Position numbers and translations under genes: made by a program | Notes under the pieces: model-generated | Told to the model about the DNA's origin: nothing | The model's input: only the letters and a program-made list of their open reading frames with translations | The model's database searches: none | Part shown: in pieces, positions 7,896-15,639 of the stretch | How positions within the stretch are numbered: the stretch's first letter is position 1 | Layout of the letters: every line of letters starts with the position of its first letter | Source: Lachnospiraceae bacterium | GTDB taxonomy: Bacteria; Bacillota; Clostridia; Lachnospirales; Lachnospiraceae | DNA: 37,265 bases | Assembly: GCA_910575775.1 (NCBI GenBank) | Contig: CAJTEY010000040.1 | Coordinates: forward strand, 1 to 37,265 | Reading direction: 5' to 3'

Positions 7896-7977
7896 CCCTG
7901 AAACTTAAAATGCGCGGTGCCATTTTCTTCCATTCTCCTACCCATTCACGGTTTTCCTTCCGAATCCGGCCCCCATA

Positions 7978-8031
7978 TTGCGTTCCGCCTTCGCTGGTGC
8001 TATACTAAATCGAGCATAAAACGCTCGATTT
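7978..8031 (+). promoter_or_regulatory. azlC promoter followed by a leader hairpin
   Basis: TTGCGT (7978-7983), a 17-bp spacer and TATACT (8001-8006) make a moderate promoter. Immediately after it, 8007-8031 is a perfect inverted repeat with 9-bp arms (AAATCGAGC) and a 7-nt loop. It sits at the expected transcription start, so it could be an operator or a 5'-end RNA hairpin. A GAAGGAG site precedes the azlC ATG. Confidence 0.55.
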
Positions 8032-8080
8032 GACCATCTCATTTGCTATAAGATGAAGAACGAAGGAGTTTTCTATCACC

Positions 8081-8839
8081 ATGACGACTGAAAATAAAAT
8101 CTGTTTCCGGCACGGCATGCGGGACGGCAGTCCGATTGCGCTCGGATATTTTGCGGTAGCCTTCACGCTGGGCATCGCCGCCAGAAACGCGGGCCTCTCC
8201 GCCATACAGGCTCTCATTGCAAGTGCACTGAACAACGCCTCCGCCGGAGAATATGCCGGGTTCGCGCTGATCGCTGCGGGCAGCAGCTATCTGGAAATGG
8301 CTGTAATGACTTTAGTAGTCAATGCCAGGTACCTGCTCATGTCCTGCGCGCTCAGCCAGAAACTCAAGACGGCCACTCCCCTGCGCCACCGCATGCTGAT
8401 CGCCTATGACGTGACCGATGAGATCTTCGGCATCTGCGTGGCACAGCCCGGGTATCTGAATCCCTGGTACGCCTACGGAGCCATCGCAGTGGCCATTCCG
8501 GGATGGGCTCTCGGCACTTTTTTTGGTGTGATTATGGGAAATGTGCTGCCGACCAGAGTGGTCAGCGCATTGAGCGTAGGACTCTACGGTATGTTTCTGG
8601 CCATCATCATCCCGCCGGCCAGGAAAAACCGGGTAATTGCGGGCGTGGTTGCCGTCGGTTTTGCCGCCAGCTATCTCGTAAACCGCCTGCCCCTGTTTAA
8701 CGGCCTTTCCACAGGAATAAAGACCATCGCGCTCACTGCTTCGCTGGCCCTTCTTGCGGCGGTTCTATTCCCGGCCGATATGGTCAATTCTGGAGAAAAA
8801 TCATCGTCCGACAACGGCGATTCTGAGGAGGTAACTTAG
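8081..8839 (+). CDS. azlC: AzlC-family branched-chain amino acid exporter, large subunit
   Basis: 252 residues. The N-terminal half carries the family features: a hydrophilic start, then DGSPIALGYFAVAFTLGIAARNAGLS, and SYLEMAVMTLVVNARYLLMSCALSQKL, a hallmark of AzlC. Several further hydrophobic segments follow up to a short acidic, Ser-rich tail (SGEKSSSDNGDSEEV). AzlC forms a membrane exporter with the small AzlD protein, encoded 2 bp downstream; known members export leucine, isoleucine, valine or their analogues. The plus-strand pair is divergent from the GntR-ABC operon. No lrp/AzlB-like regulator is in the window. Confidence 0.92.
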   Translation: MTTENKICFRHGMRDGSPIALGYFAVAFTLGIAARNAGLSAIQALIASALNNASAGEYAGFALIAAGSSYLEMAVMTLVVNARYLLMSCALSQKLKTATPLRHRMLIAYDVTDEIFGICVAQPGYLNPWYAYGAIAVAIPGWALGTFFGVIMGNVLPTRVVSALSVGLYGMFLAIIIPPARKNRVIAGVVAVGFAASYLVNRLPLFNGLSTGIKTIALTASLALLAAVLFPADMVNSGEKSSSDNGDSEEVT

Positions 8840-8841
8840 AA

Positions 8842-9153
8842 ATGGAACATAATATCTGGATCCATCTGCTGGTGATGGCAGCAGTCTCCTACCTGATCCG
8901 CATGGCGCCCCTGGTGCTGATCCGCAGGGAAATCACTAACAAATATCTGCGTTCTTTCCTGTTTTATGTGCCTTACGCAACGCTGGCAGTGATGACGTTC
9001 CCTGCCATCATGGAGGCTACACAGACACCCGTTGCCGGACTCTCCGCCCTGATCGCGGGTATCATACTTGCCTGGAAAGGCTGCAGCCTCTTCCAGGTCG
9101 CCGTGCTGTGCTGTGCTGTCGCGTTTCTGGTAGAGCTGCTTCCTGTTTTTTAA
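8842..9153 (+). CDS. azlD: AzlD-family branched-chain amino acid exporter, small subunit
   Basis: 103 residues with about four hydrophobic segments and the typical early motif LVMAAVSYLIRMAPLVLIRR, then YVPYATLAVMTFPAIM. The start lies 2 bp after the azlC stop and its GAGGAGGT site lies inside the end of azlC, so the two subunits are coupled. Length and context fit the AzlD family. Confidence 0.92.
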   Translation: MEHNIWIHLLVMAAVSYLIRMAPLVLIRREITNKYLRSFLFYVPYATLAVMTFPAIMEATQTPVAGLSALIAGIILAWKGCSLFQVAVLCCAVAFLVELLPVF

Positions 9154-9179
9154 GCAAAAACAGTCTCTCAAAAAATAAA

Positions 9180-9203
9180 CATGCGGCGGTATACCGCCGC
9201 ATG
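9180..9203 (-). terminator. Intrinsic terminator of the DUF6465 gene
   Basis: A perfect 24-nt palindrome (CATGCGGCGGTA and its complement). On the minus strand it is followed by a T-rich run (TTTATTTTTT), so it ends the minus-strand gene at 9213. It lies 27 bp after azlD and may slow plus-strand transcription as well, but there is no T run on that side. Confidence 0.85.
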
Positions 9204-9212
9204 AACGGTTAT

Positions 9213-9464
9213 TTAGAAAAGATTTACTTTGCCCACCACGCCGTCATTGATCACATAGTAAGCAGTGAAATCCTCGGGCTTTACATAAATCTGCATGTTT
9301 TCGATGGAGTCTGCTTTGAAGCCCTTGGCTGTGTAGTGAGATTTGACCCGCTCGGTCACAGCATCCATATTGACCTCATAATCACGGTACTGTAAAATGA
9401 CTTCCGTCTCGATCTCCTTCTTTACCTCTGCATCTGTCTGTACTGCTGCTTTCGTGTTTTCCAT
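9213..9464 (-). CDS. DUF6465 family small protein
   Basis: 83 residues from the ATG behind AAGGGGAT; a more upstream ATG adds 12 residues without a ribosome site. An acidic N-terminus is followed by a compact alpha/beta segment (VILQYRDYEVNMDAVTERVKSHY, then IYVKPEDFTAYYVINDGVVGKVNLF), matching the DUF6465 family of Clostridia. No membrane segment, no cysteines. Function unknown. It is transcribed alone from its own promoter and has its own terminator. Confidence 0.8.
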   Translation of the reverse strand: MENTKAAVQTDAEVKKEIETEVILQYRDYEVNMDAVTERVKSHYTAKGFKADSIENMQIYVKPEDFTAYYVINDGVVGKVNLF

Positions 9465-9523
9465 TGCACGATCCCCTTTCTCTCTTAATACTCCCGTCAT
9501 CCCAGCAAGGCTGTTCTTTTAAT

Positions 9524-9552
9524 AGTGTACCACAATCAGAATCATCTCTCAA
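9524..9552 (-). promoter_or_regulatory. Promoter of the DUF6465 gene
   Basis: TTGAGA (9547-9552), a 17-bp spacer and TACACT (9524-9529) lie on the minus strand about 60 bp before the start codon. Confidence 0.55.
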
Positions 9553-9575
9553 TAAGCAAAACGTTTTCCGTATCG

Positions 9576-9604
9576 TTGTAACAGTGCGGATTTTGTGCTA
9601 TACT
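9576..9604 (+). promoter_or_regulatory. ybaK promoter
   Basis: TTGTAA (9576-9581), a 17-bp spacer and TATACT (9599-9604), followed by a CAGGAG ribosome site and the ATG at 9632. The transcript would have a very short leader of about 20 nt. Confidence 0.65.
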
Positions 9605-9631
9605 CTCATAAAACCATGACAGGAGAAAAAC

Positions 9632-10135
9632 ATGAAAAGTAAAGAGGAAAAGACCAACGCCATACGCTCACTGGAGCAGAAGAAGCTGCAGTTTCAAGTG
9701 CGCGACTACTCACAGTCCGATGCGCTGAGCGGTTTAGAAGTTGCGGATTATCTGGGGGAAAATCCCGACCGGGTTTTTAAAACTCTGGTTACCGTTGGCA
9801 GATCCGCCGCCCACTATGTCTTTCTCGTACCTGTAAGCCGGGAACTGGATCTGAAGAAAGCCGCAAAAGCGGTGAATGAAAAAAGCATCGAAATGATAAA
9901 GGCAAAGGATCTGCTGCCATTGACGGGCTACGTCCACGGCGGCTGCTCACCCGTAGGCATGAAAAAGTTCTTCCCGACCGTCATCGACGCCAGCGCAGAA
10001 GCTTTCGGAGAAATCTTTTTCAGCGGCGGCAAAATCGGGCTGCAGATTGAAATGCGTCTGTCAGAACTGCAGAAAATCATAGCTTTTCGGCTGGCTGACA
10101 TCTCCTCCAAAGGCTCTGCCGCCCCTCTGCCTTAA
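9632..10135 (+). CDS. ybaK: YbaK/EbsC family Cys-tRNA(Pro) deacylase
   Basis: 167 residues forming one YbaK/aminoacyl-tRNA-editing domain. Visible family features are GLEVADYLGENPDRVFKTLVT, FLVPVSRELDLKKAAKA with the Lys-rich region, and the C-terminal GGCSPVGMKKFFPTVID followed by FFSGGKIGLQIEM. These match the ~160-residue stand-alone YbaK proteins that hydrolyse Cys mischarged on tRNA(Pro) in the cytosol. Single gene with its own promoter, converging on trkH with a gap of only 33 bp and no obvious terminator between. Confidence 0.93.
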   Translation: MKSKEEKTNAIRSLEQKKLQFQVRDYSQSDALSGLEVADYLGENPDRVFKTLVTVGRSAAHYVFLVPVSRELDLKKAAKAVNEKSIEMIKAKDLLPLTGYVHGGCSPVGMKKFFPTVIDASAEAFGEIFFSGGKIGLQIEMRLSELQKIIAFRLADISSKGSAAPLP

Positions 10136-10168
10136 GCATATACACGCTGTCCTGCCCGGTACGCTTTC

Positions 10169-11623
10169 CTATCTCCCGCTCCATGTACTTCTGGAAAATA
10201 AAATCAGGATCGGGAAGATCTCCAGACGTCCTGCCAGCATGTCCACGATGAGGAGCGACTTGGATAAAAGCCCGTAATCCCCAAAGTTGCATGTCGGCCC
10301 CACGCTCTCAAGTCCCGGCCCGATGTTGTTGAAGCAGGCCATCACCGCAGAGAAATTCGTCATCGGAGAAAAACCGTCTATGGAAATCACAATAAAGCTG
10401 AACACGATAATAAAAGCGTAGGCTGCCAGATAAGCATTCGTATTATCGAGCACCTTCTCCGTCACCATCTGCCCGTTTACACGCACCACCTGCACCTTTC
10501 TCGGATGCAGGATCTGCCGCACATTGCGCCGCAGGCTCTTGATGAGAAGCAGGGTTCTTCCGCATTTGAAGCCGCCCCCGGTACTGCCCGCGCAGGCGCC
10601 CACAATCATAAGCCCCAGAAGGATGGCTTTGGAAAAGCTGGGCCACAGGTCAAAATCCGTTGTGGCAAAACCCGTAGTCGTCATAATGCTCGCCACCTGG
10701 AAAGCGGCATGTCGGAACGCTTCCTCAACCGTCGTGTAAAATCCCCTCACATTCCACGTAATCAGCAGAATACTGGCAAGAGCCGTCCCCAGATAAAAGC
10801 GCAGCTCCTCGTCCTTAAATACACTTTTTACCTGGCGGATCGCCAGCAGATAGTAACAGCTGAAGTTCACGCCAAACAGCATCATAAACACGGTGCAGAC
10901 ATTCTGCAGATAAGGGCTGTACCCGGCTATGCTGTCGTTCCTGATGCCGAAACCGCCTGTGCCCGCCGTTCCGAACGCGGTACAGACCGCATCAAACAGG
11001 GGCATCTTTCCGAGTAACAGAAAAACCACGTTGATAATCGTCAGAAAGACATAGATAAAATACAGGATTTTCGCCGTATCCTTCATCTTTGGCACCAGTT
11101 TTTCCACCTTGGGGCCAGGGCTCTCCGCCCGCAGAAGATGCATCGTGTAACCGTCGCTCTTCTCCCGTCCTCTGCCAATCGCCAGCACGAACACCAGAAC
11201 ACCCATGCCGCCGAGCCAGTGGGTAAAGCTGCGCCAGTACAGATTTCCCATAGAAAGCGTTTCCACCTCCGGCAGAATGGATGCTCCTGTCGTGGTAAAG
11301 CCGGAAACCGTCTCAAACAGCGCATCCACAAAATGCGGAATCTCCCCGGAAAAATAGAAAGGAAGGCAGCCCAAAAGACTCATCACGATCCAGCTTGCCC
11401 CCACGCACACAAGTCCTTCCCGCGCGTAAAACCCCTTTCTGGCTTTTCTGCAGAGCAGAAACAGAAGAAGCGCCGTAGCCAGTGTAATGACCATTCCAGT
11501 CAAAAATCCAAAAATCGTCTTCTCTTCCTGATGATATATGCTGATCAGCAGAGCCGGAAGCATAAACACCACTTCCACAACAAGTATCCTGCTGATAAAT
11601 TTTCCCATCATTCGATAATTCAT
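10169..11623 (-). CDS. trkH: TrkH-type potassium uptake channel subunit
   Basis: About 484 residues with the four-fold M1-P-M2 architecture of TrkH/KtrB. The selectivity-filter loops can be seen: VSGFTTTGASI, GTAGTGGFGI, MTTTGFATTDF and NNIGPGLESVG. The end RLEIFPILILFSRSTW is typical. The start is uncertain: GTG at 11635, ATG at 11629 and ATG at 11623 are in frame, and the GGTGGGG stretch is best spaced for the last. It lies downstream of trkA in the same direction and forms the membrane part of a Na- or H-coupled K+ uptake system gated by TrkA rings. No terminator was found at its 3' end. Confidence 0.93.
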   Translation of the reverse strand: MNYRMMGKFISRILVVEVVFMLPALLISIYHQEEKTIFGFLTGMVITLATALLLFLLCRKARKGFYAREGLVCVGASWIVMSLLGCLPFYFSGEIPHFVDALFETVSGFTTTGASILPEVETLSMGNLYWRSFTHWLGGMGVLVFVLAIGRGREKSDGYTMHLLRAESPGPKVEKLVPKMKDTAKILYFIYVFLTIINVVFLLLGKMPLFDAVCTAFGTAGTGGFGIRNDSIAGYSPYLQNVCTVFMMLFGVNFSCYYLLAIRQVKSVFKDEELRFYLGTALASILLITWNVRGFYTTVEEAFRHAAFQVASIMTTTGFATTDFDLWPSFSKAILLGLMIVGACAGSTGGGFKCGRTLLLIKSLRRNVRQILHPRKVQVVRVNGQMVTEKVLDNTNAYLAAYAFIIVFSFIVISIDGFSPMTNFSAVMACFNNIGPGLESVGPTCNFGDYGLLSKSLLIVDMLAGRLEIFPILILFSRSTWSGR

Positions 11624-11738
11624 GTTCATCCCCACCGTTTAAGGAGCATGCCTGTATTGTTGACATTCTCCTGCGTAAGGCTCCATACTTCTCAACGAAG
11701 CGGCCTCCGCTGCTGAGTGTAAGCCGTAATTTCTCAAA

Positions 11739-13097
11739 TTATGCAAAAATATCGTTGAGCTGATAGATGACCTCGTCTCTTCCCGTGACGATGATCACGC
11801 CATCTCCCTTCTCGTAGAAGGAGTCTCCATTCGGAATCTCAAAACTGTTGTGCCTGTTGATGCCTGCCACACGGATATTTTTCTTGAGCTTCAGTTGTTT
11901 GAGAGGTTCGCCGCAGTGTCTGGTGCTCCCGTCCACAATGAACTCGATGGCCTCCGCCTGTCCGTCCGCAATCACATTGACTGCCTGAGCCGCTCCCGTC
12001 TGATTTCTGATGGCCCGCACATACCGCACAATATCGTTACAGCAAAGCTCCTTCGGACTGATGGTACTGCCTACAGGCAGAGAGTCCAGAATCCGATTGT
12101 TGGAGAGCCGCCCGAGCTTCGTTATAATCTGCGGCACAGCCGCTTTGCTGCCAATCAGGGAGATAAAGAGATTCATTTCGTCCACGCCGGTCAATGTGAC
12201 AAGCGCATCGCATTCCTCCAATCCCTCCCGCTCCAGAAGAAATTCATTGCTGGCGTCACCGCACACTACCGTCACATCTGGAAGCTGATTGGCCAGAGAC
12301 AGACATCTGTCATAATTCTGCTCTATGATCTCCACCATAATGCCGTCCTGGTGCAGAAGCTGCGCAAGATAATAACTGAGCCGCCCGCCGCCGCACAAAA
12401 GCGCTCGCTTCGCCCGGTGTGTGATGATTCCTATATTTTTGAGGAATACAGTCAATTCTCTTGTGGAAGCTGTAACAAAGATCCTGTCCCCGGCCTTTAG
12501 CACAAAGTTACCGTCCGGGATAACCGCCTTGCTGTCCCGCAAAACCGCACAGACCAGAATCTTGCACTTGACCACATTTGCCAGATCAAACAGTCCTACG
12601 TTGCAGAGCTTCGAGTCTTCCCCGATCTTCAGCTCCACAATCTCCACCCTTCCCTTGGCAAAAGTATCCCTCTTTAAAAAACCGGGATACTTGATCAGTC
12701 GCTCCATCTCGATGGCCGCCTGTCTTTCGGGATTGACTACCATAGACAATCCGAACAGATGCCTCATCTGATAGATCTGATCTTTGTATTCCGGGTTTCG
12801 TATCCTCGCGATGGTATGAAGGTTCGGATTCATTCCGTGAGCAATCGTACAGCAGAGCAGGTTCACCTCGTCCGCACCTGTCATCACGATCAGAAGCTCG
12901 GCATCCTCCACACCGGCTCTGGAGAGCGTTGCCATAGACGCACAATTTCCCTGCACGGCCATAATATCATAGCGTTCCTCGCTCAGCTCCAGAACCTCCG
13001 CTTTCGCATCGATCAGGGTGATGTCATGTCCCTCCGCAACCAACTGCCTTGTCAGCGTAGAGCCGACTTTCCCATCCCCCGCTATTATGATCTTCAC
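11739..13097 (-). CDS. trkA: TrkA, NAD-binding regulatory subunit of potassium uptake
   Basis: 452 residues from a GTG start with GGAGGG 8 nt upstream. It has two tandem RCK units, each an RCK-N Rossmann fold plus an RCK-C: the first begins KIIIAGDGKVGSTLTRQLVAEGHD with acidic Asp in TLIDAK, the second begins at about 230 with ALLCGGGRLSYYLAQLL and VEIIEQNYDR. This duplicated form is the usual TrkA. It assembles on the cytosolic face of TrkH and gates it with NAD(H)/ATP or c-di-AMP-type ligands. The transcript appears to start near 13503, giving a long leader filled with hairpin repeats. Confidence 0.95.
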   Translation of the reverse strand: MKIIIAGDGKVGSTLTRQLVAEGHDITLIDAKAEVLELSEERYDIMAVQGNCASMATLSRAGVEDAELLIVMTGADEVNLLCCTIAHGMNPNLHTIARIRNPEYKDQIYQMRHLFGLSMVVNPERQAAIEMERLIKYPGFLKRDTFAKGRVEIVELKIGEDSKLCNVGLFDLANVVKCKILVCAVLRDSKAVIPDGNFVLKAGDRIFVTASTRELTVFLKNIGIITHRAKRALLCGGGRLSYYLAQLLHQDGIMVEIIEQNYDRCLSLANQLPDVTVVCGDASNEFLLEREGLEECDALVTLTGVDEMNLFISLIGSKAAVPQIITKLGRLSNNRILDSLPVGSTISPKELCCNDIVRYVRAIRNQTGAAQAVNVIADGQAEAIEFIVDGSTRHCGEPLKQLKLKKNIRVAGINRHNSFEIPNGDSFYEKGDGVIIVTGRDEVIYQLNDIFA

Positions 13098-13127
13098 TGA
13101 AAGTTCCCTCCGTTATCAATTCATGCA

Positions 13128-13491
13128 CAGTGCCGCTCGATTCCGCTTTGCTCCATCTCGCTCACGGGCTTCGCCCTATACATCCATCGGTATACTTGCT
13201 TCGGTGAGCAAGCTCCCCGGCTCAAGTATACTGATGATTCCGTTCTCCGCAGTGCCGCTCGATTCCGCTTTGCTCCATCTCGCTCACGGGCTTCGCCCTA
13301 TGCATCCATCGGTATACTTGCTCCGGTGAGCAAGCTCCCCGGCTCAAGTATACTGATGATTCCGTTCTCCGCAGTGCCGCTCGATTCCGCTTTGCTCCAT
13401 CTCGCTCACGGGCTTCGCCCTATACATCCATCGGTATACTTGCTTCGGTGAGCAAGCTCCCCGGCTCAAGTATACCGATGGATGCGCACTG
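13128..13491. repeat. Three tandem 122-bp repeats with internal hairpin
   Basis: Near-identical units begin at 13128, 13250 and 13372, an exact 122-bp period. Each holds an inverted repeat around CATCGGTATACTTG: arms 13181-13198/13223-13236, 13303-13320/13345-13358 and 13425-13442/13467-13484. In the first two units the right arm is shorter with one mismatch; in the last the arms are perfect over 18 bp. Units start with CAGTGC and the array closes with GCACTG. No open frame of plausible composition lies here. It is too long in period for CRISPR and is a palindromic intergenic repeat placed in the trkA leader. Confidence 0.9.
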
Positions 13492-13509
13492 CTCATTGCC
13501 ATCGTGTAC

Positions 13510-13537
13510 ATTATACCACTCTTATGCAAAAAGGCAA
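13510..13537 (-). promoter_or_regulatory. Probable trkA promoter upstream of the repeat array
   Basis: TTGCCT (13532-13537), a 16-bp spacer and TATAAT (13510-13515) on the minus strand. Transcription from here would cross all three 122-bp repeats before reaching trkA at 13097, a leader of roughly 400 nt. Confidence 0.6.
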
Positions 13538-13552
13538 TGTTTGGATTTGCAA

Positions 13553-13585
13553 AAGGAGGCGCCCTCCTTAGGCGGATGCCTCCTT
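13553..13585 (-). terminator. Terminator of the SpoIID-like gene
   Basis: AAGGAGGC and GCCTCCTT form a perfect 8-bp stem with further G/C pairing inside, starting 7 bp after the stop codon at 13592 on the minus strand. The following T run is short (TTTTG), so strength is moderate. Confidence 0.6.
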
Positions 13586-13591
13586 GTCTGT

Positions 13592-15433
13592 TTATGTTGG
13601 TATCCGCAGGATCTGGCCGATCTGCAGATTGTCGCTTGACAGCCCGTTCATCCGTCTGATGGCGTCCACCGTGGTGCCGAAACGGTTTGCCAGAAGCCAC
13701 AGGGTATCCCCGGAACGCACGGTGTAGTTAAAATATCCCGTGGGCCGGTCGGACGGAATCCGCAGCACCTGGCCGATCTGCAGATTGTCATTTGACAGCC
13801 CGTTCATCCGTCTGATGGCGTCCACCGTAGTGCCGAAGCGGTTTGCCAGAAGCCACAGGGTATCCCCGGAACGCACGGTATAGGTGAAAAAGCTTCCGCC
13901 CGCATCCGGCTCCGGATCAGGGTTTGGCGCGGGTACATTCTGACCGATTCCCTGATAAGCTCTGTACAGCGCATTCCATGTGGCAGGCCCCACAATACCG
14001 TCTGCGGAAAGCCCCATTCTTCTCTGGAAAGCGGTCACCGCCTGTCTGGTTCCCGCACCGTAGATGCCGTCCTGCGTCACAGCCGGGATGTCGGGATAGT
14101 ATTCGGAAATCACATCCAGCAGATACTGCAGTGTAATCACGTCCTGCCCTCTCGCTCCCTGCCGCAGTACGGCCGCCGGCGGCACCGTTCCGATTCCCAG
14201 ATTGGTTCCCTCGCTGGTCAGTTCCGCCAGCCTTGTGACCGCCGTATACAGACTGGACAGTTTATACCATGTGGATTTTCCCACAATCCCGTCAGGCGCC
14301 AGACCGAAAATGCTCTGGAATTTCACCACTGCCGCCCGGGTGCTGTCCCCAAAGGTTCCCGTCCCATCGGTGATCATCGGTATGGCCGGATAATTCTGTC
14401 TGATCCGTTTCAGCCAGGTCTGGATCGTCTGCACGTCCAGGCCCGTGCTCCCCACTCTGAGCGGCGTCCCCGGATAGGAAGTGAGCATATTTGTTATCGC
14501 ATTTGTCTCCACGATCTCCACATCATCCGGATAATAATACCGCAGGATCCGAATCGGCGTGTAGCCTTGACCTGCCAGCGTCACCGTCCCCCACTGGGAC
14601 ATCCCTCTGCAGGTCGTCGTCGTGCCGTTGCAGAAAGACGTAAAGTAAGGCGCCTGCTGCCCCTGCCTGCGGACATATTCGTTGAAAATCTGATCCACGA
14701 TCCTGCTGATCGAATCGTAGACGGGCCTGCCGTAAATGAACGCCTGATCGTAAGCGGTGCTGTTTGTAATGTCAAAAGGATAGCCTTTCGCCCGATACCA
14801 TTCTGTGTAAATCCGATTCAACGCAAAGGTGATAATAGCGTAAATGTTCGCCCGCAGTGCATTCTCCGGCCAGGTCGGATAGATCTCACTGCTGGCCACA
14901 TTTTTCACATAGTCGGGAAAGGATACCTGTACGTTGGACGCTGTGCTGTCCGGCGTCCCCAAATGCACTGTAATAGGATTCGGGATGACAACCTGCCGCA
15001 GCACCTGCCCGGACTCCTGGCCCTGAAAAAAGCCTTCCGGCTCCCGCTCCCCCTCCGCAGAGACCGCAGGACCGCCCACCACAATTTCCGTAGGCATCCC
15101 GTCCCGTTCCTGTCCCTGCATCGGAATGAGTACAAGGGGAAGATAAGCCGATTCACCGTCAAAAATCGGAATGTCAGAGACATATACCGAATCAAATCCT
15201 TCCGCCTGCGCAGACACATGATAAGTGACATAGGGCGTGCCCGTAAAATTCTCATTCTGAGAATAGCTTTTGTCCATCGTTTCAAGCGGTACTTTTCTCG
15301 TCTCACCATTTTCGTCCGTCATCAGCTCATAAATCCGGTTCTGTTCGTCGTCCAGAACAGTGACCCGTACCCCCTTAAGCGGCAGCGCGTCGTGCGCGGT
15401 TCTCGCCTGCATGGTCAGATACCCAATCGCCAT
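13592..15433 (-). CDS. SpoIID-like protein with PG-binding and LysM domains
   Basis: 613 residues from the ATG after AAGGAG; an upstream ATG adds 6 residues. Order: an N-terminal beta domain (about 1-95, carboxypeptidase-regulatory-like), a central SpoIID/LytB-like segment (about 170-300, with YVKNVASSEIYPTWPENALRA and GRGMSQWGT-like CRGMSQWGTV), two peptidoglycan-binding type-1 domains (about 320-390 and 415-485, each ending DGIVGKSTW or DGIVGPATW), a Pro/Asp linker and two LysM repeats (about 510-613). No signal peptide is visible. The central part resembles glycan-strand lytic transglycosylases of the SpoIID type, and the other domains bind cell wall, so a wall or cortex role is inferred. 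The two LysM repeats are nearly identical, a recent duplication with a 156-bp period. Confidence 0.82.
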   Translation of the reverse strand: MAIGYLTMQARTAHDALPLKGVRVTVLDDEQNRIYELMTDENGETRKVPLETMDKSYSQNENFTGTPYVTYHVSAQAEGFDSVYVSDIPIFDGESAYLPLVLIPMQGQERDGMPTEIVVGGPAVSAEGEREPEGFFQGQESGQVLRQVVIPNPITVHLGTPDSTASNVQVSFPDYVKNVASSEIYPTWPENALRANIYAIITFALNRIYTEWYRAKGYPFDITNSTAYDQAFIYGRPVYDSISRIVDQIFNEYVRRQGQQAPYFTSFCNGTTTTCRGMSQWGTVTLAGQGYTPIRILRYYYPDDVEIVETNAITNMLTSYPGTPLRVGSTGLDVQTIQTWLKRIRQNYPAIPMITDGTGTFGDSTRAAVVKFQSIFGLAPDGIVGKSTWYKLSSLYTAVTRLAELTSEGTNLGIGTVPPAAVLRQGARGQDVITLQYLLDVISEYYPDIPAVTQDGIYGAGTRQAVTAFQRRMGLSADGIVGPATWNALYRAYQGIGQNVPAPNPDPEPDAGGSFFTYTVRSGDTLWLLANRFGTTVDAIRRMNGLSNDNLQIGQVLRIPSDRPTGYFNYTVRSGDTLWLLANRFGTTVDAIRRMNGLSSDNLQIGQILRIPT

Positions 15434-15582
15434 AATCCAGCTCTCCTTCACAGCCTCGTTTCAAAATCGCCTATGTTATAGATTATGCAAAACCGAAATT
15501 CCCGTACCATCACCAACGCTTTCCAAAACTTTCTTACTTTTATATATGACAGCCCCTTTTTCCCGTTCCCACAATCCTTTCA

Positions 15583-15627
15583 AGAAAGGCAGGCGCTTCC
15601 CGTCTCCCGGGATGTCCCTGCCTTTCT
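15583..15627 (-). terminator. Terminator of the BspA-like surface protein gene
   Basis: Perfect 11-bp stem (AGAAAGGCAGG with its complement) and a 23-nt loop that can itself fold around TCCCGGGA. It lies 13 bp beyond the stop at 15640. The T run on the minus-strand side is poor (TTTCTTG), while the plus side is T-rich. Confidence 0.6.
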
Positions 15628-15639
15628 TCTGCTTATCTT

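Noticed and set aside
9180..9203. Insertion-site palindrome
   Set aside because: The palindrome is followed by a T run on the minus strand directly after the DUF6465 stop, which is the layout of an ordinary intrinsic terminator.
13128..13491. CRISPR array
   Set aside because: The whole 122-bp unit is repeated with no unique spacers, there are only three units and no cas genes are present.
13098..13510. c-di-AMP (ydaO-type) riboswitch in the trkA leader
   Set aside because: The leader consists of tandem copies of one hairpin unit, and I do not see the conserved pseudosymmetric core of that riboswitch.
13018..13700. Short frames within the 122-bp repeats encoding SEMEQSGIERHC-like peptides
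   Set aside because: Such peptides appear in many annotations because the repeat is open in several frames; there is no start signal and the structure is palindromic DNA.
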